A DNA stretch of 23,264 bases from UBA1425 sp045537495. Its GTDB lineage: Bacteria > Bacillota > Clostridia > Oscillospirales > Acutalibacteraceae. Position 1 is the first letter of the stretch. Each line of letters starts with the position of its first letter. The notes beneath the pieces were generated by a model that worked only from the letters and a program-made list of their open reading frames with translations, was not told the origin of the DNA and searched no databases. The position numbers and the translations under genes were made by a program. The stretch covers positions 1 through 23,264 of the forward strand of contig JAZSPN010000069.1 of assembly GCA_045537495.1 (NCBI GenBank), written 5' to 3'. Positions 7,512 to 16,575 of the stretch are shown here, piece after piece.

Positions 7512-8360
7512 ATGTACTACTCACTGATAATTCTCGCCTCTCTGCTTTCATCGTTTCAATTTGTATTTAACAATTCATACCAAAAAGAAAACGGCAGCGG
7601 TTGGCGTTCGGCACTTGATTTCTCTCTTTACGGTACGATTATCGGACTCGTTGTCATGCTTTTTATCTGTAAATTTCATATTGAATTTACATGGTTCGCC
7701 GCCGCTGTGGCATTCGTTTATGCAATTGTAACGGTACTGTATAATTACGCATCGGTAAAAGCACTCGAAAACGCAAATCTTTCCGTTTATTCGCTGTTTA
7801 CGATGCTTGGCGGAATGGCGCTTCCGTTTCTTTACGGTACAATTTTCTGCAACGAGGAATTATCGGTTTTCAAAGTTCTCTGCTTCGTGATGATTGCCGT
7901 TTCTCTGTTTATTACTCTGAAAAAAGAGGAAAGAAAAAAGGGGGCAGTCAAATATTACATACTGATTTTCATCCTTAACGGTATGTTCGGTGTTTTGTCA
8001 AAATTCCACCTCATGAACGAAAGTCAGTGCATCGACAGCTCAAGCCTTCTTTTCTGGGCAAAAGCATTCACGGCTGTAATTTGTCTTGTACTCGTGCTGT
8101 TTGATGCAAAGAACACCAAAAAGCTTTCTCCGAAGAGCATCGGAAGCATCTCGGGTTACGCCCTTTTCAGCACATTCGGCGGATGGCTGATACTCATTTC
8201 ACTCGATCATCTTCCCGCATCGGTTCAGTACCCCATGATAACCGGCGGTGTTATCGCTTTCACAGCTCTCGTCGGCTCATTCTTCGGGCAGAAGCCTTCC
8301 AAAAAAGAAATTGTTGCAGCCGTGATCGCTTTCGGCGCAACAATCATGATGATGTTCTGA
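7512..8360 (+). CDS. EamA/DMT-superfamily membrane transporter
   Basis: The 282-residue protein is almost wholly hydrophobic, with about ten predicted transmembrane segments in two related halves, the usual layout of drug/metabolite transporters. The second half ends in the family-typical pattern VQYPMITGGVIAFTALVGSFFGQKPSKKEIVAAVIAFGATIMMM; the Glu often seen in the GE(K) position is Gln here. DMT proteins carry small metabolites, sugars, amino acids or drugs, and direction and substrate cannot be read from sequence. It is the only transporter in this operon, 13 nt after the nitrilase-GDPD gene, so it may import that substrate or export a product (inference). Confidence 0.8.
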   Translation: MYYSLIILASLLSSFQFVFNNSYQKENGSGWRSALDFSLYGTIIGLVVMLFICKFHIEFTWFAAAVAFVYAIVTVLYNYASVKALENANLSVYSLFTMLGGMALPFLYGTIFCNEELSVFKVLCFVMIAVSLFITLKKEERKKGAVKYYILIFILNGMFGVLSKFHLMNESQCIDSSSLLFWAKAFTAVICLVLVLFDAKNTKKLSPKSIGSISGYALFSTFGGWLILISLDHLPASVQYPMITGGVIAFTALVGSFFGQKPSKKEIVAAVIAFGATIMMMF

Positions 8361-8368
8361 GAGGTGAT
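8361..8368 (+). promoter_or_regulatory. Shine-Dalgarno GAGGTGAT fixing the TTG start at 8373
   Basis: An 8-nt match to the anti-Shine-Dalgarno complement begins directly after the DMT-gene stop codon. The in-frame GTG at 8364 lies inside it, so TTG 8373 is the sensible start. Confidence 0.75.
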
Positions 8369-8372
8369 TAAT

Positions 8373-9185
8373 TTGTCATTTGCCGATATGCATACTCATT
8401 CCGAATACTCTCATGATTCACAGTGTAAAATCGAGGATATGTGTCTTTCTCAGGCGGATAAAGGTGCATCATTCTTTGCGGTTACAGATCACTGCGACGT
8501 CTGCTTTGCGGATAAAATCGATGTCCTGACGCCGATCAGAAAATCATATGAAGAAGTACAGAAGCTTAATTTGAAGTACAACGGAATGATTCTTTCAGGC
8601 GTCGAGATAGGGGACGGGATTTGGTTCCCCGAAACAGCAAAAAAAGCAGTGAGCCTTGTCGGTTACGACGTTGTCATAGGCTCCGTTCACTGCGTCAAGG
8701 CGAAGAAGACGGAAAAGCCTTATTCGTCCATTGATTTTTCTGTTTTTACCGACGACGAGATTTACGAATACATTGACAGCTACTTCAACGACATGTTAAA
8801 AATGCTGTCGCTTCTCGATTTTGATATTCTGGCTCATCTCACTTGCCCGCTCAGATACATTAGCGGAAGATATGGTCGAAAGGTCGATATGAGCAGATTC
8901 AGTGAAAAAATCGATCAGATACTTCTCGCAATAATTTCCCGTTCAACCGCTTTGGAGGTTAACACATCAAGCTACTACGGGATAACACACGAATTTTCTC
9001 CCGATATATCAATAATAAAACGCTATAAAGATTTAGGAGGAAAACTTATCACCCTCGCTTCGGACGCCCATAAATCGAGCAACGCTTCCATCTATTTTGA
9101 TGAAGCAATCGGCGCCTTGAAAGAGATAGGCTTTTCCGATGCGTTTTACTACAAAAAAAGAAATCCGGTTGCATACAAGATATGA
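8373..9185 (+). CDS. PHP-domain phosphoesterase, histidinol-phosphatase-like
   Basis: This 270-residue protein is a PHP-family metal-dependent phosphoesterase. Metal-ligand motifs appear in order: DMHTHSEYSHDS (HxH at residues 7-9), VTDHCD, a conserved Glu in SGVEIG, GSVHCVK, DILAHLTCP and LASDAHKS. It resembles HisK/HisJ histidinol phosphatases most closely, but no other histidine-biosynthesis gene is nearby. It is the last gene of the operon, followed at once by a terminator. Alongside the GDPD-domain and SGNH proteins it more likely dephosphorylates an intermediate of that pathway (inference). Start: TTG with SD GAGGTGAT. Confidence 0.8.
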   Translation: MSFADMHTHSEYSHDSQCKIEDMCLSQADKGASFFAVTDHCDVCFADKIDVLTPIRKSYEEVQKLNLKYNGMILSGVEIGDGIWFPETAKKAVSLVGYDVVIGSVHCVKAKKTEKPYSSIDFSVFTDDEIYEYIDSYFNDMLKMLSLLDFDILAHLTCPLRYISGRYGRKVDMSRFSEKIDQILLAIISRSTALEVNTSSYYGITHEFSPDISIIKRYKDLGGKLITLASDAHKSSNASIYFDEAIGALKEIGFSDAFYYKKRNPVAYKI

Positions 9186-9188
9186 AAA

Positions 9189-9215
9189 GGGCGTTTCACT
9201 TTTTGTGAAACGCTC
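9189..9215. terminator. Hairpin terminator between convergent genes
   Basis: An 11-bp stem (9189-9199 with 9205-9215, one G-T wobble) closes a TTTTT loop. It lies 3 nt after the PHP gene stop and 5 nt beyond the stop of the minus-strand Mrp gene. Read on the minus strand it is followed by TTTT; on the plus strand by an A/T-rich but not T-rich tract, so it probably works better for the minus-strand transcript. Confidence 0.75.
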
Positions 9216-9220
9216 ATAAA

Positions 9221-10042
9221 TTATCCTAAAATTATATCGACCGCTTTTTCGATTTCGGGCATTTTTACGGCTTCGACATCGCCGTGATCGACGAGCGGAG
9301 CCGTCGATGATCTTATGGGAAGCTTAGCAAGGACGGGAATGCCGATCGAAGCGGAAACCTCGTCAACGGAGCTGTCGCCGAAAACGGAGATTTTCTTTCC
9401 GCAGTCGGGACATTCGAGATAGCTCATATTCTCAACAATACCGAGAACGGGAACATTCATGAGTTTTGCCATGTTATAAGCCTTTTTTACTATCATGGTA
9501 ACAAGATCCTGCGGAGTTGTAACAATAACGATACCGTCAACGGGAAGGCTCTGGAAAACGGTAAGGGGAACATCACCCGTTCCGGGAGGCATATCAACAA
9601 ACATATAGTCTACATCGTCCCAGGCAACTTCCTGCCAGAACTGCTTGATAACTCCCGAAATTACGGGACCTCTCCATACAACGGGCTGATCCTCTCTTTC
9701 GAGAAGAAGATTAACAGACATTAACTTGATACCGGACTGAGAAACCGAGGGAAGAAGACCTCTTTCATCGGCTTCGGCACGTGAAAAAATACCGAATGAG
9801 CGGGGGATTGACGGACCCGTGATATCAGCATCGAGGATAGCGGTTTCCTTTCCTCTTCTTCTTGTTTCGGCAGCCAGAAGGGAAGTTACAAGCGATTTAC
9901 CTACACCGCCCTTACCGCTGACAACCGCTATGACTTTCTTTACATTACTGAAATTGCCCTGAGGAATACGAAGATCCTCTTTTTCGCATTTAGATGAACA
10001 GGTAGAGCAGTTTCCCGAACATCCGCCTTTGTTTTCTGACAT
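9221..10042 (-). CDS. Mrp/ApbC/Nbp35-family P-loop ATPase, Fe-S cluster carrier
   Basis: Proteins of this family bind ATP and a transferable [4Fe-4S] cluster and deliver it to apo-proteins. In the 273 residues I see an N-terminal Cys-rich motif (Cys8, Cys12, Cys15, Cys19), as in Nbp35-like members, and the deviant Walker A SGKGGVGKS (42-50). DADITGPSIPRSFG, FVDMPPGTGDVPLT and the C-terminal cluster-binding CPDC (211-214) follow. The MIP18/DUF59 domain often found at the N-terminus is absent. It follows trpS with a 21-nt gap and SD AAAGGT, so it should be co-transcribed from the trpS promoter. It could serve the [4Fe-4S] serine dehydratase encoded across the convergent junction, but that is only suggestive. 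Confidence 0.92.
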   Translation of the reverse strand: MSENKGGCSGNCSTCSSKCEKEDLRIPQGNFSNVKKVIAVVSGKGGVGKSLVTSLLAAETRRRGKETAILDADITGPSIPRSFGIFSRAEADERGLLPSVSQSGIKLMSVNLLLEREDQPVVWRGPVISGVIKQFWQEVAWDDVDYMFVDMPPGTGDVPLTVFQSLPVDGIVIVTTPQDLVTMIVKKAYNMAKLMNVPVLGIVENMSYLECPDCGKKISVFGDSSVDEVSASIGIPVLAKLPIRSSTAPLVDHGDVEAVKMPEIEKAVDIILG

Positions 10043-10063
10043 TTCTATTCGACCTTTCGTTAA

Positions 10064-11074
10064 TTATTTAAGAAGTAAACCGACTTTTTTCTGTGCTTTT
10101 TGAAGCGTTCTCTGCGAAAGCTTCAATGCACGCTCAGCACCGATTGAGGCCGCTTCCGCAATATACGCTTTGTCGGTGATGATTTTTTGATAGTTTTCGC
10201 GCAAAGGGCGAAGCTCTTCAATAACAGCCTCTGCAACTGCCGCCTTGAAATCACCGTAGCCCTTTCCTTCGAAATCTCTTGCGATATCATCATAATCAAG
10301 CCCTGTACAACAAGAGTAAATCGTCATGAGATTGTTGATTCCGTCTTTACCTTCGCCGTAGTGAACCGAAGCTTCCGAATCGGTAACCGCGCTCTTGAAT
10401 TTTTTTACAATGACATCCGGAGTATCAAGCACGGAAACCGATGCCTTGGGATTTACATCCGACTTTGACATCTTCGAAAGCGGATCCTGAAGCGACATAA
10501 TTCGAGCGCCCTTCTGTCCGATGAAAGGCTCGGGCACGGTGAATGTCTGCCCGTGAACACCGTTGAAACGTTCGGCAATATTTCGTGCAAGCTCAAGATG
10601 CTGCTTCTGATCATGACCTACAGGGACAAAATCCGACTGATAAACCAGTATATCTGCCGCCATAAGTACGGGATAATCAAAAAGCCCCACATTGATATTG
10701 TCTGCGTGCTTTCTTGATTTTTCCTTAAACTGAGTCATTCTCGATGCTTCGCCGAACTGTGTATAGCAATTAAGAATCCATGCAAGCTCAGAATGTGTAT
10801 GAACATGACTCTGAACAAAAACAATATTCTCTTCGGGATTGAGTCCGAGGGATAACAAAAGTGCCAGCATTTCCGTTGTTTGTCTGCGAAGTGTAGGGGG
10901 ATCAACATGAACGGTGAGTGCATGAAGATCTGCCACTCCGAAAATACAGTCGTAGTCCTTGGACATTTTTTGCCAGTTTTTTAAAGCTCCGAGGTAATTG
11001 CCGAGAGTAGGCACCGAAGTAGGCTGAATAAGACTTAAAACTCTTTTCTTACGTTCCTGAATGATTTCTTCCAT
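10064..11074 (-). CDS. trpS: Tryptophanyl-tRNA synthetase
   Basis: This enzyme charges tRNA-Trp with tryptophan. The 336-residue length matches bacterial class Ic TrpRS. The HIGH-equivalent motif is TLGN (23-26) in PTLGNYLGAL and KMSKS is at 201-205; other family segments include GVADLHALTV, YPVLMAADILVY and GHDQKQHLELAR. The start is ATG with SD AAAGGA. A strong promoter (11110-11138) gives a leader of only about 30 nt, so neither a T-box nor a trp attenuator fits here, although trpS is T-box controlled in many Firmicutes. It is the first gene of a two-gene unit with the Mrp ATPase. Confidence 0.97.
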   Translation of the reverse strand: MEEIIQERKKRVLSLIQPTSVPTLGNYLGALKNWQKMSKDYDCIFGVADLHALTVHVDPPTLRRQTTEMLALLLSLGLNPEENIVFVQSHVHTHSELAWILNCYTQFGEASRMTQFKEKSRKHADNINVGLFDYPVLMAADILVYQSDFVPVGHDQKQHLELARNIAERFNGVHGQTFTVPEPFIGQKGARIMSLQDPLSKMSKSDVNPKASVSVLDTPDVIVKKFKSAVTDSEASVHYGEGKDGINNLMTIYSCCTGLDYDDIARDFEGKGYGDFKAAVAEAVIEELRPLRENYQKIITDKAYIAEAASIGAERALKLSQRTLQKAQKKVGLLLK

Positions 11075-11109
11075 AGTTCTGTTCCTTTCGGAATAATTTT
11101 AACCTTTGT

Positions 11110-11138
11110 ATTATATCACACTTTTTCAGTATTGTAAA
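11110..11138 (-). promoter_or_regulatory. Sigma-A promoter of trpS-mrp
   Basis: On the minus strand a TTTACA -35 (11133-11138) and a perfect TATAAT -10 (11110-11115) are separated by exactly 17 bp, and a TG two bases upstream of the -10 makes it an extended -10. The predicted start is near 11103. Confidence 0.85.
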
Positions 11139-11160
11139 TCATAAATTTATATGATAATAT
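11132..11160 (+). promoter_or_regulatory. Possible promoter of the 11187-19447 operon
   Basis: TTGTAA (11132-11137) and TAATAT (11155-11160) are 17 bp apart, each matching 4 of 6 consensus bases; GATAAT at 11153 is an alternative -10. The -35 overlaps the -35 of the divergent trpS promoter almost completely. This is a weak match, chosen because the intergenic space is only 112 bp. Confidence 0.35.
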
Positions 11161-11186
11161 AAAGTCAATTCAATTGGGGTGATAGA

Positions 11187-11849
11187 ATGATAAATCGTTA
11201 CAGTGCTGTTATTTTCGATTTCGACGGCACTCTGGCAGATACCGCCGAAGGAGTATTTTCAAGCATCAGATATGCGTGTAACCTTATGAACAAAGATAAT
11301 CCCGATGACGAGATTCTTCGTAACTTTATAGGACCTCCGTTACTTTTTTCGTTCAAGGAATATCTCGGATTTTCGGATGAAGAGTCCGAAAGGGCCGTCG
11401 GGCTGTACAGGGAGTTTTACTCGAAAGAGGGGCTTTTCAAGCTTCGTTTTTATGACGGCATTCTCGATTTCGCAAAAACGCTCCGGGAAAACGGCGTTAA
11501 AACCGGCATCGCAAGCGCGAAACCCGATGTTTTTATTCAGAGGATTTTGAATCATTTTGATATTTCGGGACATTTCGACTATGCAAAAGGAATATCTCTT
11601 GAAGACTATTGCACGGATAAATCATATCTGTTTTCGAAAGTAACAAAAAACTTGAATATTGACGACATGAACAGTGTCCTCATAATCGGTGACAAATGCT
11701 TCGATATCGACGGAGCAAAAGCCGTCGGCGCCGATTCTGTCGGAGTAACATTCGGCTACGGGACTCTCGAAGAGCTGGAAAAATCAGGTCCGAATTATAC
11801 AGTAAATAACACAAACGAACTATATAAAATCATCTTTAAGGAGAGTTAA
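11187..11849 (+). CDS. HAD-superfamily phosphatase, phosphoglycolate-phosphatase-like
   Basis: The 220-residue protein is a HAD hydrolase of the Gph/PGMB subgroup. Motif I is FDFDGTLADT (Asp11 nucleophile, Asp13), followed by a helical cap at about residues 20-85. Motif II lies around IASAKP, and motif IV is GDKCFDIDGAKAVG. Such enzymes remove phosphate from small sugar phosphates, phosphoglycolate or pyrophosphate; the substrate is not readable here. The start has GGGGTGAT upstream. The next gene begins 2 nt after its stop, and the SD for GH38 lies inside this gene, so the two are translationally coupled. A sugar-phosphate phosphatase fits the downstream glycosidase and isomerase genes. Confidence 0.85.
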   Translation: MINRYSAVIFDFDGTLADTAEGVFSSIRYACNLMNKDNPDDEILRNFIGPPLLFSFKEYLGFSDEESERAVGLYREFYSKEGLFKLRFYDGILDFAKTLRENGVKTGIASAKPDVFIQRILNHFDISGHFDYAKGISLEDYCTDKSYLFSKVTKNLNIDDMNSVLIIGDKCFDIDGAKAVGADSVGVTFGYGTLEELEKSGPNYTVNNTNELYKIIFKES

Positions 11850-11851
11850 AC

Positions 11852-14800
11852 ATGGAGTACGGCAAGGAAAAGATTTTCGGCGAGGTTTATTCCGTAAATT
11901 TTTCGGATTTTGTTCCGAATAAAGATAATATTGAACCGAATTACAGGGTTACACATTTCATGACGTTGGGCCCCTTCGTGGCGCATACCGACGGCGGATT
12001 CGAAACAGAATATTTCTATCATCGCGACAAAGTTCTCGATATCGACTATCTTGAAAGCAGCGGCGGTGAGTGCTCAATTGTTCCGTATATCGGACAGAAA
12101 GTAAAGAACGACTTTTACGGAGAAGATTATCTTCGCTGGATAAAAGGTCTTATCAAATGGGACTGCCTGAGATTCGACGGTGAAGAGGACAGCGACTGTG
12201 ATGATGCGATATTTGCCACCGAACAGAAAAACTGCGTTTTTTATGCATCATTTTATATTGACTGCGAAGAAGATTCAAAAGCAGTACTTTGTTACAACAC
12301 GTCCGGCTGCTCTGTTTTTCTTAACGGCGAACTCATAGATAATCTCCCTTACGGCCGAGTCAAGGGCGTCAAGTCGTACGGACGACTCACCCCCGTAACG
12401 CTGAATAAAGGCAGAAACCTCGTCTTATTCAAGCTCAGAACGGGTTATATCTGCGACTCGTTTGATATTTCAATCGATAACTGCATGCTTATTCCCGTAA
12501 TGTGCGAATCCGAAGGGGTTTCTATAGCCTATCCCGTAAGAAGCGGCGCTTATTTCGGAACAAAGGATGAGCCCCGACAGATTTTCACAACATTTGCCGC
12601 TTGTTTTGACAAAAACGAAGAAGCAGAACTAGCTTACAGCGTAAACAATTACTCCGAAGTACTCAATATTCCTTCAATGAAACGTGGCGAAGTCCATGTT
12701 CTGAGGCCTTCATTCCCCGCACACGGAAGCACCGATACGGTCAGGTTCACATTAGGCTGTAAAGAAGTTGACTTTACAGTTAAAACGGATGAATATTCGG
12801 GATTTGACGGTAAAGAATTCTGTTTTTCAGACTTTCATTTCGATACAACCTATCATCAGGATCAGAAAACATACGCAATGGGTGCACTGCATATAACCGA
12901 CGAGATGATGAAACGTCTGAAAGTGAACCCCGATTTCAAAGCTGTTCTGTCGGAAGTGGATTACCTTCATCCTTATTATTCTGTATTCCCCGAAAACAGA
13001 CAGTTATTAAGGGATTCGTTCAAAGACGGCAGGGCTGAGCCCGACTGTTTCTATAATCAGCCGAATGACCTCACTTCTTCGGGAGAAGGTTTTGTTCGTA
13101 ATATGATTTACGGTCAGCTTTATCACCGTGATGTTCTCGGCAGAATCTGTTCCGTATATAATCCGTGCGATGTTTTCGGACACTTCAACCAGATGTCGCA
13201 GGTTATCAGTAAAGGCGGTGCAAAATCGGCACGTTGGAGCAAGCTTGTCTGGGGACTTGACAGAGTGGTACGTCATATGTCGCCTGACGGCACGGCTCTG
13301 ATTCACGATAAAGGACTTGACAAGTCAACAGCTTTACGAATGAATCTTGACTGTTGTGCCGAAAGCTCAGGCTCAAACAACAAATTACCCGCTTACTCCC
13401 AGGATGGTGACAATTCATGGCGAAAAGATACAATTACCAAGGCCACGGATGCTGTCATGTCCGAACTTGCCGATGCACTTATCGACAGTGATAAGAAAAA
13501 TACAGAAAAGAACGGTTATTCGACAATAGGTCTTACATCAAGAGATCTTACTCAGCACCACAGCGGTGTTTTGCTCACAAGAACAGATTTCAAGCAAGCG
13601 AACAGACTGGGAGAAAATCTTCTCATAACGGCGGAAAAGTTTTCTGCCATTGCCTCTTTACTCGGTGCCGAATATCCCGAAACAGCGCTTGATAAAGCTT
13701 GGCGTCAGCTTCTTTGCGGACAGCATCACGACTCCATAACGGGCACAAACAATGAGATTTCCTTTATCGATCTTATGATCGAATACAGAGAAGTTATTGA
13801 GCTTGCCTCCGATATAACCGACAACGCTATTTCTTATATCGGATCAAAAATCAATAATAACGACTATGATTTTGCTGTATTTAACCCGCATACATTCGAC
13901 AGAACCGATAACTGTTCTTTCAGCATTGATGCCGACAGAGCCCGAAATGTTGCCTTGGAATCCTCCGTCGGTACGGTATATCCCGTCGTCGTGGAATCGG
14001 TCAACGACGGTGTTGCCGTATGCACATTTACACCGGAAATACCCGCACTCGGTTACGAGTGTTTCAGAATAATCGACGGAAGTATCTCGAACAGTTCCGA
14101 CAAGTCAGACACCATAGAAAACGAATTCTACAAAATTACGGTTGATTCGTCGCTCGGCGGCGGTATAACCTCTATCTACGATAAAGTTAACAAGCGCGAA
14201 ATTATCGAAAAAGGCAACGACGGTCCCGCCAACAGAATCGTTATTCTCAAAGAAGACACCCACCGCTGCGAAACTCAGCATGAATTCTACACAACGGGAC
14301 ACAAGATGTATTCCAGCGATTACACCGCCGACATAAAGACCGAGAAGAACGATGTATATCAGAGAATTGTCTGCAAGTACAAGATGGACACCGTTGCTGA
14401 AATCTGTCAAGTAATTACACTTTACAAAAATGTTGACCGAATTGATTTTAAAACCTTCGTCGACGATTACATCGACAGAGATGATCTCTTCACCGTTACT
14501 TTCCCGTTAGATATAAAGGGAGGAAAAACCGTATTCGATGACAGGTTTGCACCTCACGTTTCGGGAAAGTCCAAAAATAAGCTTCAGTACCAGACTCATC
14601 AGTTCCTCAACTATTCACATTCGAGAATTCTTCCGGTTAATCAGTGGCTTGATCTCGGTCCGACGGTAACTGTCGAGATTTGCGGCGGCTCTTTCAACAT
14701 CGGAATGACTTCTCTTATCAGAAAAACAGACGACACTGAGCTTATGAAGGCTTCCGATAAGCTTCTTACGGCGCTCACAAAGAAAGCTGTTCCGGTAACC

Positions 14801-16564
14801 CAGTTTTCCGATGACACAAGACAGCTCGGCGAGAGCACAATTCATTTCAACGAAGATCTCCTCAACTGCGATACAAGGTTTGTTCTTTCCTTAAAAGGCG
14901 ATAACAATGAGTACGTCGAAAAAATCCTCTCTTCCGTTTCGAAAGAGGTCAGAGAATCGTTCGAAAACGAGAAAGCCGGAATTCTCTACTTTAAGGACTC
15001 GGACAACGCATTCAAAAAAGAGATAGACGTTGTGATTATTCAGTGTGAATCGATTGATTCACTTAATTCATTCGTTGATGATATTTCGAATCAGCTTGAA
15101 AACGGCAGAATTCTGAAGCTTGACAACGTTTGCGGCGACGTAAAGCCCGGAATTGCCGATGACTACGGTGTATCGCTCATAAATAACGGAAATATTTCAT
15201 GTACCGTTGACGGCGAAAACCTTATGACCGTAATGCTTTTCCACACAGCAGATTTTTACGGAAATACGGGCAAAACAACAGGAACTGCCAAAGGTCTTAT
15301 TCCCGAAAACAAATCTCATTGTTTCACATATTCACTCTGTCCGCACAAAGGAAGCTACCGTGAAGGCAATATTTACAATAAAGCGTTTTCGTTCAACGAT
15401 CCGCTTATTGCTTCCGCGCTTGAAAAAAGCAAAAACGGAACGCTTCCTCCCAGTCACAGCTTCATCAGTTGTGACGGCGACTTTGCAGTAACCTCAATCA
15501 AGCTCGGAGGTTATCCGCTTGCTTCTCTGAAAGGCAAGACGGGAACTGTCAACGACAGAGGAGTTGTCATCAGAGGTTTCGAGACAAGCGGAAAGGCGAG
15601 TACCTTTACAATCAAATTACCGTTTGAGGCAAAATCGGCAGAGAGGTTCAATCTTCTTGATGAGTCGCAAAATGAACAGTTTTCTGTAAAGGCTGATACC
15701 TTTACGCACGAAGTGAATTCACACGTGATTGAAACAATATGTTTCATGCCGAAAAATACCGTTTGTGAAGAGGGCGTCGTCATCGGTGCAACAAAAGAAC
15801 CCGTTCAGCCCGTATACATCCGTTCATGGGAACACAATCTCGGTTCTGTGCCGATGGGTTATCTCTCGGTAGTGGGCTCTATTTCAAGAAAAATAGAACA
15901 GATTGATGATCTTTCTTACAGACTTTCTGTTTCAATCGTCAACAACAGAACAGACTGCAAAGCGTCGGGAACTGCATCTCTTGCCGTTCCTCGGGAATTC
16001 ACGTCCGAAATGACTTCATTCGATTACGATCTTGAAGCAGGGGACCACATCACATATTCCTTCACGGTCAGAAAGCAGAACAAGGATTCAAAGGGAATTT
16101 TCAGACTTACCTACAATGATCAGAATCAGACTTTCGAAGATATTCTTGAATTCGGATTTTACTATCCCGATGTTTATCTTTCGATTAACGGTAATGAAAT
16201 CGTTGCCGAAGTCACCAATTTCTCGGGAGAAGACCTTCACGGTGCGATAGCCATTGCCACTCCCTTTGAAACATGGGAATACGGTCTTCACAACAGAAAC
16301 ATCATCAGCGGTATTTCACCGTCGATTTATCCCGTTAATGTGAGAAACGGTGAAACGGAACGCTATGTTTTCAATGTCAGAACGATAAGTAATGATGTTT
16401 CAAACACCTACTGGGCTGTTGCAAAACTCATGGTCAACGGAAGAATTTTCTTCTCTCACGATGCAAATTCATCGGTACACCACAGCTACTGGACACATCA
16501 TTTCTACGATGACGAAATCGTAACCGACGGTAAGTCGCTCAGAAAACTTTTGTCAATCAACTAA
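11852..16564 (+). CDS. Very large GH38 alpha-mannosidase-like glycosidase (1570 residues)
   Basis: GH38 enzymes are Zn-dependent retaining alpha-mannosidases. The catalytic core starts near residue 322. Zn ligands His329 and Asp331 are in DFHFDTTYH, the nucleophile Asp440 in NPCDVFGHFNQM, and the third Zn-site His in QHHDSITGT (625-626). C-terminal GH38 sandwich regions begin near NEFYKITVDSSLGGGITSIYDKVNKREII. About 320 residues before the core include a jelly-roll-like stretch (SVFLNGELIDNLPYG, GRNLVLFKLRTG), and several sandwich domains follow after residue 1100. It is much longer than the usual bacterial GH38 (about 800-1000). There is no signal peptide. SD AAGGAG lies 8 nt upstream. Key catalytic residues are present, so activity on an alpha-linked sugar is likely; mannose is inferred from the family. 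Confidence 0.85.
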   Translation: MEYGKEKIFGEVYSVNFSDFVPNKDNIEPNYRVTHFMTLGPFVAHTDGGFETEYFYHRDKVLDIDYLESSGGECSIVPYIGQKVKNDFYGEDYLRWIKGLIKWDCLRFDGEEDSDCDDAIFATEQKNCVFYASFYIDCEEDSKAVLCYNTSGCSVFLNGELIDNLPYGRVKGVKSYGRLTPVTLNKGRNLVLFKLRTGYICDSFDISIDNCMLIPVMCESEGVSIAYPVRSGAYFGTKDEPRQIFTTFAACFDKNEEAELAYSVNNYSEVLNIPSMKRGEVHVLRPSFPAHGSTDTVRFTLGCKEVDFTVKTDEYSGFDGKEFCFSDFHFDTTYHQDQKTYAMGALHITDEMMKRLKVNPDFKAVLSEVDYLHPYYSVFPENRQLLRDSFKDGRAEPDCFYNQPNDLTSSGEGFVRNMIYGQLYHRDVLGRICSVYNPCDVFGHFNQMSQVISKGGAKSARWSKLVWGLDRVVRHMSPDGTALIHDKGLDKSTALRMNLDCCAESSGSNNKLPAYSQDGDNSWRKDTITKATDAVMSELADALIDSDKKNTEKNGYSTIGLTSRDLTQHHSGVLLTRTDFKQANRLGENLLITAEKFSAIASLLGAEYPETALDKAWRQLLCGQHHDSITGTNNEISFIDLMIEYREVIELASDITDNAISYIGSKINNNDYDFAVFNPHTFDRTDNCSFSIDADRARNVALESSVGTVYPVVVESVNDGVAVCTFTPEIPALGYECFRIIDGSISNSSDKSDTIENEFYKITVDSSLGGGITSIYDKVNKREIIEKGNDGPANRIVILKEDTHRCETQHEFYTTGHKMYSSDYTADIKTEKNDVYQRIVCKYKMDTVAEICQVITLYKNVDRIDFKTFVDDYIDRDDLFTVTFPLDIKGGKTVFDDRFAPHVSGKSKNKLQYQTHQFLNYSHSRILPVNQWLDLGPTVTVEICGGSFNIGMTSLIRKTDDTELMKASDKLLTALTKKAVPVTQFSDDTRQLGESTIHFNEDLLNCDTRFVLSLKGDNNEYVEKILSSVSKEVRESFENEKAGILYFKDSDNAFKKEIDVVIIQCESIDSLNSFVDDISNQLENGRILKLDNVCGDVKPGIADDYGVSLINNGNISCTVDGENLMTVMLFHTADFYGNTGKTTGTAKGLIPENKSHCFTYSLCPHKGSYREGNIYNKAFSFNDPLIASALEKSKNGTLPPSHSFISCDGDFAVTSIKLGGYPLASLKGKTGTVNDRGVVIRGFETSGKASTFTIKLPFEAKSAERFNLLDESQNEQFSVKADTFTHEVNSHVIETICFMPKNTVCEEGVVIGATKEPVQPVYIRSWEHNLGSVPMGYLSVVGSISRKIEQIDDLSYRLSVSIVNNRTDCKASGTASLAVPREFTSEMTSFDYDLEAGDHITYSFTVRKQNKDSKGIFRLTYNDQNQTFEDILEFGFYYPDVYLSINGNEIVAEVTNFSGEDLHGAIAIATPFETWEYGLHNRNIISGISPSIYPVNVRNGETERYVFNVRTISNDVSNTYWAVAKLMVNGRIFFSHDANSSVHHSYWTHHFYDDEIVTDGKSLRKLLSIN

Positions 16565-16575
16565 CGGAGGCCATT

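Noticed and set aside
10187..10468. Open frame on the plus strand inside trpS
   Set aside because: It is antisense to conserved synthetase sequence with no start signal.
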